A stretch of DNA of 64,000 nucleotides, from positions 62,001 to 126,000 of the forward strand of contig CAYJMF010000003.1 in assembly GCA_964370855.1 (NCBI GenBank). Direction: 5' to 3'. The DNA comes from JAKLKS01 sp964370855 (GTDB lineage: Bacteria > Planctomycetota > JAJSAM01 > JAKLKS01). Of the stretch, positions 9,220 to 19,716 are shown in pieces; positions within the stretch are counted from its first letter, which is position 1, and each line of letters begins with the position of its first letter. The notes under the pieces are model-generated. The model saw only the letters and a list, made by a program, of their open reading frames with translations, was not told the DNA's origin and did no database searches. The translations under genes and the position numbers were made by a program.

Positions 9220-9989
9220 GGGGTCACCGCGGGGCCGGGGCCCTCGAGGCGGAGGCGGACGAGGAGGTCGTGGAGGGCGGGGCGTGCCGTGGGCTGCTCG
9301 GGGAGGTGGCTCTCCGCGGCGACCTTGGGCAACAGCGCCTGGAGGCCCATGAGCTGCCGTTCGTGGTGCTCGACGGCCACTCCTTGAAGCGACGCCCGCT
9401 CGCCGCCCTCCACCTTGAGCGCGATGAGGTCCTCGACCCCCGTCACCGAGAGCGTCCCCAGGAGGCGCGGGAGGTTCGCTTCGACCTCCCCGGTCGCCAT
9501 GAGGTGGATGCCCGTCAGGAGGACGCGGTAGCAGTAGAGGAGCGGCTTCGCTCGCCAGGGGGTCCCTTTGAGGAGGAGCTTCCACTCCGTCTCGAAGAAG
9601 CCCATGTAGTGGTGGAAGTGGTGGCGCGTGACGCAGGCCCTGGCGAGCGACATCAGTTCCTCGTGGGCCGGCGTCGTGAGGACGACGAGCGGGGAGAAGA
9701 CCTGCTCGAGCACGTAGCCATTCCGGCGGAGCATGAGGCCGAAGAACTTCTTCGCGTCGTGGGTGACCAGGTCGAGGTCGAGGCCCCCGTCGTCCCCATG
9801 GGACTCCAGCGTGTCAGGCCCATGGTCGAGGCCGACGACCTCCTTCGCCGGCAGGACGTGGACCCCGCGGAGGTCCCAGTCGGAGTCCCTGGAGGGGAAT
9901 CCATAGAGGTGCGCCCCGCTCACGGTGGCGAAGAGCAGCGGGTGGGGCTGGCCGAGGGCGATGGCGCGCAGGCGGGGGTCGAGCGTCAC
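9216..9989 (-). CDS. Predicted nucleotidyltransferase, RNA-repair operon (first copy)
   Basis: This 257-aa protein has a polymerase-beta-type nucleotidyltransferase core: VSGAHLYGFPSRDSDWDLRG near residues 23-42 holds the GS-like turn and a DxD metal pair (D36, D38 or D40). The family is the COG3541-like group found beside pnkp and hen1 in other bacteria. Its exact role in repair is not established; adding or templating terminal nucleotides before sealing is a guess. It is coupled at both ends by GTGA overlaps, so it belongs to one polycistronic unit. The start at 9989 was fixed by the overlap. Confidence 0.85.
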   Translation of the reverse strand: MTLDPRLRAIALGQPHPLLFATVSGAHLYGFPSRDSDWDLRGVHVLPAKEVVGLDHGPDTLESHGDDGGLDLDLVTHDAKKFFGLMLRRNGYVLEQVFSPLVVLTTPAHEELMSLARACVTRHHFHHYMGFFETEWKLLLKGTPWRAKPLLYCYRVLLTGIHLMATGEVEANLPRLLGTLSVTGVEDLIALKVEGGERASLQGVAVEHHERQLMGLQALLPKVAAESHLPEQPTARPALHDLLVRLRLEGPGPAVTP

Positions 9990-10915
9990 AGCGCACTCCT
10001 CCGCGCCCGCAGCAGGAACGCGTTCACCCGCTCGTAGTCCGGCACCTCCGGCAGCGCCGTCCCGCGGAACGCCTCGTCGAAGGCGGCGTGGAGCGAGAGG
10101 CGCCAGACCTCCACCTCTTCCCAGGGGACCTCGCCGCGCTTGATGGCCAGCAACCGCTCCCGGTGCTCCCCGACCCGGACCCGGAGATCCCCCTCGCGCA
10201 GGGCATCGATGCCGGAGAGGAGCAGCCGGAGCAGGTGCATGGCGTGCTTCCACTTGATGGTCCCCGTCGTGCGCAGGTCCTGCTCCAGCTTCTTGAACTG
10301 GGAGAGGGTGTACCCGTTGTAGGTCCGGTAGACGAGCCGCGAGAGGAAGGCCGCGCGCATGCCCCGCATCTCCTCGGCCAGAGGGGAGGCGAAATCGACT
10401 TCCGGCGTCCAGAGGCACTCCAGCACGTTGGGGTTGGCCTTGAGCGCGAGGCGCAGGAACTTGCCGAGTTCCCAGTAGCACTCCTGGTTGTCGGGGTTCT
10501 CGATCTGCTCGGGCACGCCGTAGAGCGACCAGTGGAGGTCGGCGGGCGGGAGATAGACGCCCCGGCGGTCCACGTCGGAAGTCTCCGTGGCGAGCCCGAA
10601 GGCGCGGGAGCCGACCACGCACCGGTAGACGATGTGGCGCTCGTGGAGGCGGAAGTCGGCCAGCAGGTCGGGGGTGCCACCGGTGTCGTCGGTGAGGGAG
10701 TGGCGCCAGATGCGGAGTTCGCTGCGGCGCAGCGACGCCTCGGCCCCGTCGGGGAAGCGGACCCGGTAGGCGTGGGTCCCGTCGGCGGGGGCGGCCACGA
10801 TGGTCCCCGTGGCGCCGGCGGGGAGTTCCCGGCCGCCGCCAGCGACGCGGACCGCGGCGCGCGCGACGACGCGCGTGCCCACGGGCAGCAGCGGTGGGAG
10901 GGAGCGGTCATCCAC
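9986..10915 (-). CDS. Predicted nucleotidyltransferase, RNA-repair operon (second copy)
   Basis: This 309-aa protein begins with a small beta-rich segment (TRVVARAAVRVAGGGRELPA), followed by a nucleotidyltransferase core: CVVGSRAFGLATETSDVDRR holds the GS turn and the DVD pair. The C-terminal half contains the basic LSQFKKLEQDLRTTGTIKWK stretch, which could bind nucleic acid. It is a distant paralogue of the following gene. The GTG at 10915 overlaps the hen1 stop by 8 bases and gives the natural N-terminus. The two tandem transferases presumably act with Pnkp/Hen1; whether they form a heterodimer is unknown. Confidence 0.85.
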   Translation of the reverse strand: MDDRSLPPLLPVGTRVVARAAVRVAGGGRELPAGATGTIVAAPADGTHAYRVRFPDGAEASLRRSELRIWRHSLTDDTGGTPDLLADFRLHERHIVYRCVVGSRAFGLATETSDVDRRGVYLPPADLHWSLYGVPEQIENPDNQECYWELGKFLRLALKANPNVLECLWTPEVDFASPLAEEMRGMRAAFLSRLVYRTYNGYTLSQFKKLEQDLRTTGTIKWKHAMHLLRLLLSGIDALREGDLRVRVGEHRERLLAIKRGEVPWEEVEVWRLSLHAAFDEAFRGTALPEVPDYERVNAFLLRARRSAL

Positions 10916-12311
10916 GGGTGAAGACCCCCATCTGGGTGGGCGGGCCGTGGTCGGTGTCCTCGAAGCCCACGGGGAGGAAGCGGACCCCGTACCCGAACTT
11001 CGCCGCCGCGGCCTCCGCCCAGCCGCGGAACTCCTCCCGGGTCCACTCGAAGCGGTGGTCCTTGTGGCGGAAGTTGCCCGCGGGGAGGTTCGGGAAGAGG
11101 GCGTTGTACTCGGCGTTGGGCGTGGTGACCACGAGCGTGGCCGGCCGCGCGCAGCCGAGCACGACCTGCTCCATCGCGTCGATGCGGGGGAGGTCGAGGT
11201 GCTCGATGACCTCCAGCAGGGCGGCGCCGTCGAAGCCCTCGAGGCGGCGGTCCCGGTAGGTGAGGGAGCCGTGGAGGAGGTCGATGCGGGCCCGCTGCAT
11301 CGGGGGCATGGTGTCGAAGTGGAGGCGGCGGGCGGCGGACTCGAGGGCGCGGACGGAGGTGTCCATGCCGACGACCTTCTCGAAGGACCGGTCGGCCAGC
11401 AGGGCGCGGAGGAACCGTCCCTCCCCGCAGCCGAGGTCGAGGACGGTCTTCGCACCCGCCTCCCGCAGGACGGCGAGCGCCGCCTCCACCCGCTGCTCGG
11501 CGAGGCTGAAGGGGCGCTCGAGGCAGGCCTCCGCCTCGGCGCGCGTCTCCGCGGCGGCCTCGGCGTCCGGCTCCTCCTCCCCCACTAGGCGGGCGAGGGC
11601 GTCCCGGGTGAGGCGGCGCTGGTGGCGGAGGTAGCGCTCGACGATGGCGTCCCGCTCGGGGTGGGCCGCGAGCCAGTCCCCGCCGCGGGCGAGGAGTTTC
11701 TCCACCTCGTCCTTCCCGACCCAGTAGTGCTTGGCGTCGTCGAGTACGGGGACGAGGACGTAGAGGTGCGTGAGGAGGTCGGCGAGCCGCTTGGTGGCGG
11801 CGAGGCGGACGGTGTAGTAGGGGCTCTCGCCCCACTCGGGGAAGCGGGGGTCGAGGGGGTGGCGCGTCGCGGTGACGGCGTAGCCGAGGGGCTCGAAGAG
11901 CCGGCGGAGGAGCCCGGCCCCGCCGCGGGCGGGGACGACGGCGAGGGTCGCCTCCAGCGGAAGGGGCTCGTCGGCGAGGTCGGGCCGCTCCTTGCACCGC
12001 CCCCCGAGGGCCGAGCCGAACACCCGGGACAGCACCACGCTCAGGAAGGACGACGCCGCGTAGGGCCGGTCGTTGACGTAGGGCTCGAGCGTCGGCCCTT
12101 CCTGCCCCCGGCCGCCGCGGCCGCGGACGAGAGCCACCGGGTCCACCTCCAGCAGGACCGCCGCCGTGCAGCGCTCGTCCGTCGCCTCGGTGTAGAACAC
12201 CCGCACCTGCCCGAAGGGCAGCTCGAAGGTCTGCGCCCGGGCGGGGTTCTTGTGGAGCAGGAACCCGAGGTCCGTCGCGGGGCGGCGGGTGGTGGAGAGG
12301 GTGAGGAGCAT
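10908..12311 (-). CDS. hen1: Hen1: 3'-terminal RNA ribose 2'-O-methyltransferase
   Basis: This 467-aa protein matches bacterial Hen1 in length and plan. The N-terminal domain opens TTRRPATDLGFLLHKNPARA, the hallmark of the segment that binds Pnkp and activates its ligase. The C-terminal methyltransferase has the SAM motif VLDLGCGEGRFLR and the metal-site ALLEVIEHLDLPR (E-x-x-E-H), followed by NFRHKDHRFEWTREEF. It marks the 3' end of a cleaved RNA with a 2'-O-methyl group before sealing, so that the repaired site resists renewed cleavage. The ATG at 12311 gives the conserved N-terminus but lacks a clear Shine-Dalgarno; an in-frame ATG at 12365 is possible. It is the first enzyme gene of the operon. 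Confidence 0.95.
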   Translation of the reverse strand: MLLTLSTTRRPATDLGFLLHKNPARAQTFELPFGQVRVFYTEATDERCTAAVLLEVDPVALVRGRGGRGQEGPTLEPYVNDRPYAASSFLSVVLSRVFGSALGGRCKERPDLADEPLPLEATLAVVPARGGAGLLRRLFEPLGYAVTATRHPLDPRFPEWGESPYYTVRLAATKRLADLLTHLYVLVPVLDDAKHYWVGKDEVEKLLARGGDWLAAHPERDAIVERYLRHQRRLTRDALARLVGEEEPDAEAAAETRAEAEACLERPFSLAEQRVEAALAVLREAGAKTVLDLGCGEGRFLRALLADRSFEKVVGMDTSVRALESAARRLHFDTMPPMQRARIDLLHGSLTYRDRRLEGFDGAALLEVIEHLDLPRIDAMEQVVLGCARPATLVVTTPNAEYNALFPNLPAGNFRHKDHRFEWTREEFRGWAEAAAAKFGYGVRFLPVGFEDTDHGPPTQMGVFTRG

Positions 12312-12395
12312 GGGGGGTATCTTCCGGTCGTGTCGCGATGGCTGTGGGATTCCGGCCAGCGCCATCCTGACCTCGTCCTGCTACTGAGTCTTCTC

Positions 12396-12650
12396 CTACT
12401 TGGGCGCGAAGAGATCGATGTGGCCACAGTCGGTGCAACGGAATGCGACGACCGGAAGTTCCTGAGTCCTGGCGGCCTCCTTCGCGGCCATCCGTCCGAG
12501 CAGAGAACCGCCACTCGGCATGCGTGGCATCCAGGATTGCGTCTCGACGACGTTTCCGAAGAGCCCCCGCGAGTCCCGCATGGTGCCCGGCATTGCCGCC
12601 CCGCCGCAGCGAACACACCGAACGTCCTTCAAACTCCCGTCCATGGCCAT
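12396..12650 (-). CDS. Small zinc-ribbon protein upstream of hen1
   Basis: An 84-aa protein with two paired cysteine motifs, VRCVRCGGAAMPG near the N-terminus and FRCTDCGHIDLF at the C-terminus, forming a zinc ribbon split by a loop of about 55 residues. It starts at an ATG preceded by GGGAGGAGG, a good ribosome site; a longer in-frame ATG (12671) lacks one. It lies 84 bases upstream of hen1 on the same strand, so co-transcription is possible. The domain type (nucleic-acid or protein binding) suits an accessory to RNA repair, but no function is known. Confidence 0.7.
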   Translation of the reverse strand: MAMDGSLKDVRCVRCGGAAMPGTMRDSRGLFGNVVETQSWMPRMPSGGSLLGRMAAKEAARTQELPVVAFRCTDCGHIDLFAPK

Positions 12651-12766
12651 GCCTCCTCCCGAGAGCGCCATCCTGACTGTGCCCTCGTCATTATGCAGCG
12701 TGGCGCCCCTGCGCCTGCAGTCCCCCGGTCATCGCCTCCCTGCCCTCGATCCTCCGCATCCTGGCG

Positions 12767-13099
12767 GTGGCGGTCAGCACCCTGCTTGCGCTGTTCGTGG
12801 GCTGCAGGTTGGCCCGGGGATCAACATGGAGGGTGGCGCTCCTCCTCGTCGCGTTCACTCTCCTTTCCTCGTCCTTCTTCTCGGTCTTCCTCGGGGGCTT
12901 CACGACTGGACGGGAACCGACTTCTCCGTTGTCGCGGCCCTCATGGACGACCCCCGGGCGGGGCAAGGTGGAGATGGCGAGGGAAGTGACGAGGACGGCG
13001 GAGGGGAAGGGCACGACACCGCCCGAGCCGAAGCTCGCTCCAGCCCCGAAGAGAACCACCCGCTTCATTGACTGGTTTGATGTGCGGCCGGATGGGTGA
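12767..13099 (+). CDS. Possible small membrane protein
   Basis: A 110-aa frame with two hydrophobic stretches (STLLALFVGCRLARG and VALLLVAFTLLSSSFFSVFL) and a basic, proline-rich tail ending RFIDWFDVRPDG. The frame is open further upstream and no good ATG or Shine-Dalgarno decides the start; GTG at 12767 is a placeholder. It converges with the membrane-protein gene at 13208-13600. A minus-strand frame of similar length overlaps it and looks less natural. Confidence 0.4.
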   Translation: MAVSTLLALFVGCRLARGSTWRVALLLVAFTLLSSSFFSVFLGGFTTGREPTSPLSRPSWTTPGRGKVEMAREVTRTAEGKGTTPPEPKLAPAPKRTTRFIDWFDVRPDG

Positions 13100-13131
13100 A
13101 AATGAGTCATGCCGTGTCGTTCAATCCGGGC

Positions 13132-13162
13132 ACCCTCCCCCCCCTTCTTTGGGAGGAGGGGC
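13132..13162. terminator. Possible bidirectional terminator hairpin
   Basis: An imperfect hairpin, CCCTCC paired with GGAGGG across a pyrimidine loop ending TTCTTT. It lies between two convergent genes. No U-tract is present on the plus side. Confidence 0.3.
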
Positions 13163-13207
13163 AGTAGACTTCGCGTCGCTCCTCCCTGCTGTTCCGGTCC
13201 AGGTTAC

Positions 13208-13600
13208 TCAGCCGCCGGGAGGGCCCGACGCAAAGGGAAGCGAGAAGACGCGCTCCACCAAGGACCGGGCGAACCCGACCCTTTCTTCGAACGGGCGCGC
13301 CTCGAAAATCCTATCCACCATGGTGCCCAGCGCCGCGTCCTCCCGTCGCATGGCTGGAAGCCTCTGTTTCGGAGGCGGGATCCACTCGGCGCGAAACTCA
13401 AAGAACAACTCAATGACGGCGGAGACTTTCTGTGTCAGCAGCAGGGACCCGCGCAGCGCGAAGGCCAGAGCAAGCGCTCCCGCGATTCCAGCGACCAGCG
13501 CAGCAGGCGGCTTGCCCCACCGCCTCGGCGATAGCGTAGCGAATTGGGGAGGCGACGAGATCGGGGGCGTGGTGCGAGCGGCTGCGCGACGCGGCGCCAT
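13208..13600 (-). CDS. Single-span membrane protein next to Gabija genes
   Basis: A 130-aa protein: a basic N-terminal tail, one transmembrane helix (AALVAGIAGALALAFALRGS) near residues 36-56, then a soluble C-terminal domain with charged helices (MVDRIFEARPFEERVGFARS). The ATG at 13600 was chosen because the upstream extension runs antisense into gajA. It is divergent from gajA with a 159-base spacer. It is not a known Gabija component. The topology would allow a membrane sensor or effector, but nothing in the sequence shows this. Confidence 0.55.
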   Translation of the reverse strand: MAPRRAAARTTPPISSPPQFATLSPRRWGKPPAALVAGIAGALALAFALRGSLLLTQKVSAVIELFFEFRAEWIPPPKQRLPAMRREDAALGTMVDRIFEARPFEERVGFARSLVERVFSLPFASGPPGG

Positions 13601-13759
13601 GACCCGACCGACGGAAGCAGCCGTGTGCGTCGCCGAATCCGCCGGACAGGGGACGATGCACGAAGTCTTGCGACCGATACGTGGGCCTCGTACCCTAGCC
13701 GCGCGGCAGGAAGAGCAGTGACCGTCGATCGAGCAACGGGACGGCTGACGGAGGGCACC

Positions 13760-15859
13760 ATGCACATTTCTGGGCTGACGATCCGCAACTTCCGGAACTT
13801 CCACAAGGCGAGTTTCGTGTTCACCAAGGGCGTCAACACGCTCATCGGCGAGAACGGGGCCGGGAAGAGCAACGCCCTCTACGCGATCCGCCTCCTGATT
13901 GACGACACCCTCTCGCGCCGGGCCATCCGGCTCTCGGAAGACGACTTCGCGCGCGTTCTCCCTGCGTGGAGGGGCCACTGGATCGTCATCGCGCTCGACT
14001 TCAATGAGCTCGACCTGTCAGAAGGCTGCCAGGTCATCCGACACGGCCTCGGGCACGCTGGCGACCCGGGCGCGGGAAGACTCACCCTATTGTTCCGACC
14101 CACCATCGAGGCGCGGACGCGGCTGTTCCAGGCGTCTCGTGACGGCGGGCCCGCGGCGGCCCAGGCGGAGTTGGCCGGTCTGGCTTTGGAGAACTACGAG
14201 TCCGGTTTCACCGGGCGCGCGGGCGCCGACTTCCTCGACGACGACGTCTACCGATCGGTCGCGGGCGACGTCGAGGGCGGGGTGTTCCCTGACCCGTCCG
14301 AGGAAGACGTCGCGCTCGTTGGTACGGCGACGCAGGGACTCCATCAGGAGGTCACCTGCACGTTCGTCAAGGCGCTGCGCGACGTCGTCGCGGACCTACG
14401 GAGCGCCCGCTCCAACCCCCTGCTAGCGTTGCTGCGCGGGGCGGAGAAGACGATCGCCGTCGAGGACGCGGCCGGCATCACCGCGGCCGTGAAGGGGCTC
14501 AACGCGGACATCGCTGGGCTGAAGGAGATCCAGGCGGTAGCGAACGGCGTCCGCAGCACGATGCTGGCTGCAATCGGCCGGACCTACGCGCCGGAGGTGG
14601 ACATCTCCTCGGAGCTTCCAGACGACGTCGAACACCTGCTCCAGCACCTCGCACTGCGTATCGGCGAGGACTCAGGGCACCGGGGCGACGTCGCCGACGT
14701 AGGCCTCGGTGGCGCGAACCTCGTCTTCATCGCGCTCAAGCTCCTTGAGTACGAGCTCAAGCTCGCAAGCGATCGCGTCGCGCACTTCCTGCTGATCGAG
14801 GAGCCAGAGGCGCACATCCATCCCCATGTGCAGCGCACGCTGTTCGAGAAGTACCGCGCGAAGCGGACGCAGGTAATCGTCTCAAGCCACTCAACGCACC
14901 TCTCGTCTGTCGCAAGCATACGGAGCATGAACGTTCTCGCCCGGCGCGGGAACCATGCGGCCGTTTTCTCGCCTAGCAACGGACTCACGGACGCCGAGTG
15001 CTCCAGGACCGAGCGCTACCTCGACGCGGTTCGAAGCACGCTGCTCTTCGCCAAAGGCGTCATCCTCGTGGAAGGTGACGCCGAGGCGATCCTCATCCCG
15101 ACGATCGTGCGCGCGGCATTCGGCGTGGGGATGGACGAGCTCGGAGTCAGCGTTGTCTCGGTCGGAGGCGCCGTTTTCCGGCAACTGGCGCCGCTCTTTC
15201 ATCCGGACAGAATCCAGCGTCCGTGCTCCGTGGTGACCGACCTAGATGCCCCGCTCGCGACGCTCCCCGCTGATCCCTCGCACGACACGACCGCCCAGAA
15301 GCGCCATCGGAGAGCGGCGAAGCTTGGGGCGAGCCGCAGAGACGAGCTCGCGGCGCTCTGCAACGGGAACCGTTGGCTTGGCGCGTTCTTCGCCCCGACG
15401 ACGTTCGAGGTCGAGTTCCTTCGGGCCGGCAATGCCGCGGTTGTCGTGGATGTCGTAGCGGGCCAAGTCTCAAAGGGCGCCAGGCTCAAGCGAGCACGGG
15501 AGCGCCTCGAGTCCGACGACATCCAGACTGCGGGCACCGAGATCCTGCGCATCGCGAAGGCGGTTGGAAAGGGGTGGTTCGCCCTCTTGCTAGCCGACCG
15601 AATCAAGTCGGACGTGGAGACGCCCCGCTACCTGCTAGAGGCGCTGGCGTTTGCGTCGCGGGAGACCGTGGATCTGCGGACCCTGCGGGCGATGGGCGCG
15701 TACCGTCTCGAAGCGAAGTTGGCGGACCAGTCGTTGCTGAAGCTGGCCGACCATCGGTTGGCGAGCGACGAGGAGTTCGTGCGCGAGTACCTGAAGGCAT
15801 TCCCGATCGACCTCCTCTCGCAACTTTCCGACCTACAGCGCAAGGCACGCGATGGGTAG
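13760..15859 (+). CDS. gajA: Gabija-like GajA: OLD-family ATPase-TOPRIM nuclease
   Basis: This 699-aa protein has an ABC-type ATPase followed by a TOPRIM nuclease. Walker A is GENGAGKSN at residues 30-38. A signature-like GLGGANLVFIALKLLEYE precedes Walker B (LLIEEPEAHIHPH, about 344) and the switch histidine (VSSHSTHLSS). TOPRIM motifs are GVILVEGDAEAIL (about 433) and VVTDLDAP (about 490). Class 2 OLD enzymes paired with a UvrD-like helicase constitute Gabija, where GajA nicks phage DNA when nucleotide pools fall. The protein is longer than the best-known GajA (about 580 aa), mainly through its C-terminal extension. The ATG at 13760 has a GGAGG five bases upstream. The stop overlaps gajB. 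Confidence 0.88.
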   Translation: MHISGLTIRNFRNFHKASFVFTKGVNTLIGENGAGKSNALYAIRLLIDDTLSRRAIRLSEDDFARVLPAWRGHWIVIALDFNELDLSEGCQVIRHGLGHAGDPGAGRLTLLFRPTIEARTRLFQASRDGGPAAAQAELAGLALENYESGFTGRAGADFLDDDVYRSVAGDVEGGVFPDPSEEDVALVGTATQGLHQEVTCTFVKALRDVVADLRSARSNPLLALLRGAEKTIAVEDAAGITAAVKGLNADIAGLKEIQAVANGVRSTMLAAIGRTYAPEVDISSELPDDVEHLLQHLALRIGEDSGHRGDVADVGLGGANLVFIALKLLEYELKLASDRVAHFLLIEEPEAHIHPHVQRTLFEKYRAKRTQVIVSSHSTHLSSVASIRSMNVLARRGNHAAVFSPSNGLTDAECSRTERYLDAVRSTLLFAKGVILVEGDAEAILIPTIVRAAFGVGMDELGVSVVSVGGAVFRQLAPLFHPDRIQRPCSVVTDLDAPLATLPADPSHDTTAQKRHRRAAKLGASRRDELAALCNGNRWLGAFFAPTTFEVEFLRAGNAAVVVDVVAGQVSKGARLKRARERLESDDIQTAGTEILRIAKAVGKGWFALLLADRIKSDVETPRYLLEALAFASRETVDLRTLRAMGAYRLEAKLADQSLLKLADHRLASDEEFVREYLKAFPIDLLSQLSDLQRKARDG

Positions 15860-17627
15860 GCGCAACGAGCAGCAGGAGGCCGCCGTCGCCCACGACGGGA
15901 GCGCGCTCGTCACGGCATGCCCGGGCGCGGGCAAGACGCGTGTGCTGACCCAGCGGATACTCCGAGAGCTTGCCAGCTCTTCTCTCGGAAGCCGGCGCGT
16001 GCTCGCGGTCACCTACACGAACCGCGCCGCCGACGAGATCTGGTCTCGGATTGACGCTGCGGGCGTCGATACCCGGCGACTGTGGGCCGGAACGATCCAC
16101 TCGTTCTGCCTTGAGTGGATACTCCGCCCGTATGCAGGCTGCTCGGAGCGCCTGCGGCGAGGGTTTCGCCTCGTCGACGAACGCGTGCGGAACGAGATCC
16201 TCGCCCGCATGCGGAAGGAGCACGGAGCGGACAGGTACCTTGAAGTCGCAACGCGCATTGGCCGCGACGGCAAGACGCGGAACAGCGATCCAGTCGCGCA
16301 GTCGATCTGCGACGCCTACCACGCTGAGCTGCGATCGAGGAAAGTGATCGACTTCGATCTGATCCTCTCGCTGGGGTACGAGCTCGTGAACGCGGTCCCG
16401 GAGATACCGCGGGTACTCGGCGCCACCTTTTCGCTCGTCTGCGTCGACGAATACCAGGACACGCAGGACCTTCAGTACGCGACTCTGGCGCAGATCATCC
16501 GCGGCACGGAGGGACGCTCCCGACTCTTCATGGTCGGCGATCCTGACCAGGCCATTTATGCGTCCCTTGGAGGTGTCGCCAAGTCGGGAGACGAGATCCG
16601 AGAGGAGTTCGCCATTCCCGACCTGGCGGACCTCCCGCTCTCGGGGAACTACCGCTCGACGCAGCGGGTCATCGACTACTTCTGCGCCTTCGCGCAGCGG
16701 GATGAGCCCATCATCTCGTTGGCCGACTACGCAGACGAGATTGGAACGATCACGTTCCGCGATGGCACCGTGGAGGCGGGCGACATCGCGGGAATTGTCG
16801 CCGACCTCGTGTCGGAGCGCCTGTCGGCCGGGTGCCCAGAGCGCGAGATCGCCGTCCTCGCGCCCCAGTGGTTCATGGTCACCCGCATCGCGCGCCAGCT
16901 GGCCGCGCTGCTGCCCGGGGTTAGCTTCGACGCGCCGGGGCTGTCTCCGTTCCGCGGCTGCCAGGACAACGCTTGGTACGGCCTCGCCCGACTGATCCTC
17001 AGTTCGCCGTCGCCGGCGATGCACGCGACGCGGAGCCGATGGGCGCGCGAGACGCTCGCGAGCCTCGGGGTTCTTGAGGACGTACGCGCCCGAAGCCGGA
17101 TGGTGGAGCCGCGGGGACTGCTGCGCATCGTCAACTCGATCGACCTCTCCGGCGACGACGGGCTTGCCGTCCTCGCGCGCGCGTTCTCGGGAGTGTGCGA
17201 CGCGATCGGGTTGGACCTGGGCGGACATCCCGCGCTCGCCGAGGCGCTCACGGATCTGCTCGACACCGCGCGGTCGAGGTTGGCGGACGAGAGCTACAGC
17301 TTCCCCAACGAGATCGCGGCTTTCCGAAGAGCGTTCGGCCGGGGACCCGGTGTCGTGATCGGCACATGCCATAGCATCAAGGGCGAGGAGTTCGACACGG
17401 TCGTCGCGTTCGGCCTGCTCCAAGGGTACGTGCCGCATTGGGGCGAGATTTTCGCTAACCGCGCTGCGGCGGCGCAATCAGCGCGGCGGCTCCTGTATGT
17501 CGTTGCGTCGCGCGCGAAGCGTCACTTGCACCTGATCTCGGAGGCCGGCAGGACGACTCGGAGACGCCGGCCCTATGAGACGACGGAGTTCCTGCGCCGG
17601 ATTGAGTTCACGTACGATGCCATCTAG
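15852..17627 (+). CDS. gajB: Gabija-like GajB: UvrD/PcrA-like helicase
   Basis: This 591-aa SF1A helicase starts 8 bases inside gajA. Motifs in order: QQEAAV (Q motif), Walker A ACPGAGKTR (22-30), AVTYTNRAADEI (Ia), VCVDEYQDTQ (II, about 197), FMVGDPDQAIY (III), SGNYRSTQRV (IV), GTCHSIKGEEFDTV (V, about 505) and LLYVVASRAKR (VI, about 547). All are intact, so ATPase and strand-tracking activity are likely. In Gabija the helicase forms a large complex with GajA and senses DNA ends or ssDNA made by phage. The tight overlap with gajA supports a two-gene defence operon. Confidence 0.88.
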   Translation: MGRRNEQQEAAVAHDGSALVTACPGAGKTRVLTQRILRELASSSLGSRRVLAVTYTNRAADEIWSRIDAAGVDTRRLWAGTIHSFCLEWILRPYAGCSERLRRGFRLVDERVRNEILARMRKEHGADRYLEVATRIGRDGKTRNSDPVAQSICDAYHAELRSRKVIDFDLILSLGYELVNAVPEIPRVLGATFSLVCVDEYQDTQDLQYATLAQIIRGTEGRSRLFMVGDPDQAIYASLGGVAKSGDEIREEFAIPDLADLPLSGNYRSTQRVIDYFCAFAQRDEPIISLADYADEIGTITFRDGTVEAGDIAGIVADLVSERLSAGCPEREIAVLAPQWFMVTRIARQLAALLPGVSFDAPGLSPFRGCQDNAWYGLARLILSSPSPAMHATRSRWARETLASLGVLEDVRARSRMVEPRGLLRIVNSIDLSGDDGLAVLARAFSGVCDAIGLDLGGHPALAEALTDLLDTARSRLADESYSFPNEIAAFRRAFGRGPGVVIGTCHSIKGEEFDTVVAFGLLQGYVPHWGEIFANRAAAAQSARRLLYVVASRAKRHLHLISEAGRTTRRRRPYETTEFLRRIEFTYDAI

Positions 17628-18282
17628 CAGTCGGCGGTCTGACATGGCTACGCACGCTCATGCCGAGGGCGTTGTGCGTACGCTAGGTCCGCGCGAGCAA
17701 CGACCGTCCCGCCGGCCTTCCCTGTTCCGCCGACGGTTGTTCGCCAGAGCGTGACCAGGACGAGGCACCCGACCGAGACAGGGTTCGTCGGGTCGTCGTG
17801 GTCCACGACCAACTCCGTGACGTACGGCCCGCCGCCGTCGTCGATGCCCTCCGGGTCGGCGCCGATGTCCGTCGTCGCGCCAGCGAGCGGGGTCGCGGTC
17901 TTCGTGGCGTTGTCCTGGCCGGGGACGGGCGTACGGACCTCGCCGGACCACTCGATGTCGTCGCCCGCGAGCTGCGCCTGCCCGAGCACCTGGAACACGC
18001 GGAGTCGCAGGTCGGACGTCCCGTTCCAGTTCTTCGGGACGACGAACGCGAACGTTCGCCTCTCGGCCACGTCGTCGAAGAGCCAGCCCTCGAGCACGCC
18101 CCGCCGCTCCTTCGTCGGCGGGTTCGTGGCGTCGTTGCCGAGGTTGCCTTCCAGCGCCAGTTCGACGGTGTCGTAGGAGGCCGTGGGCGTGATGCTGAGG
18201 AGCCCATTCCAACCCGCGGAGACCGGCATGTCCGCGACCCAGACCTCGCCGTCCGCGATCCGGTAGACGAGGAGCCCCGCGT

Positions 18283-19716
<1,434 letters not shown>

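Noticed and set aside
6313..9387. A 1024-codon plus-strand frame opposite pnkp
   Set aside because: Composition is that of a shadow; pnkp on the other strand has all catalytic motifs.
12691..13110. 139-codon minus-strand gene opposite the small membrane protein
   Set aside because: No domain, and no better composition than the plus-strand frame with two hydrophobic helices; neither is certain.
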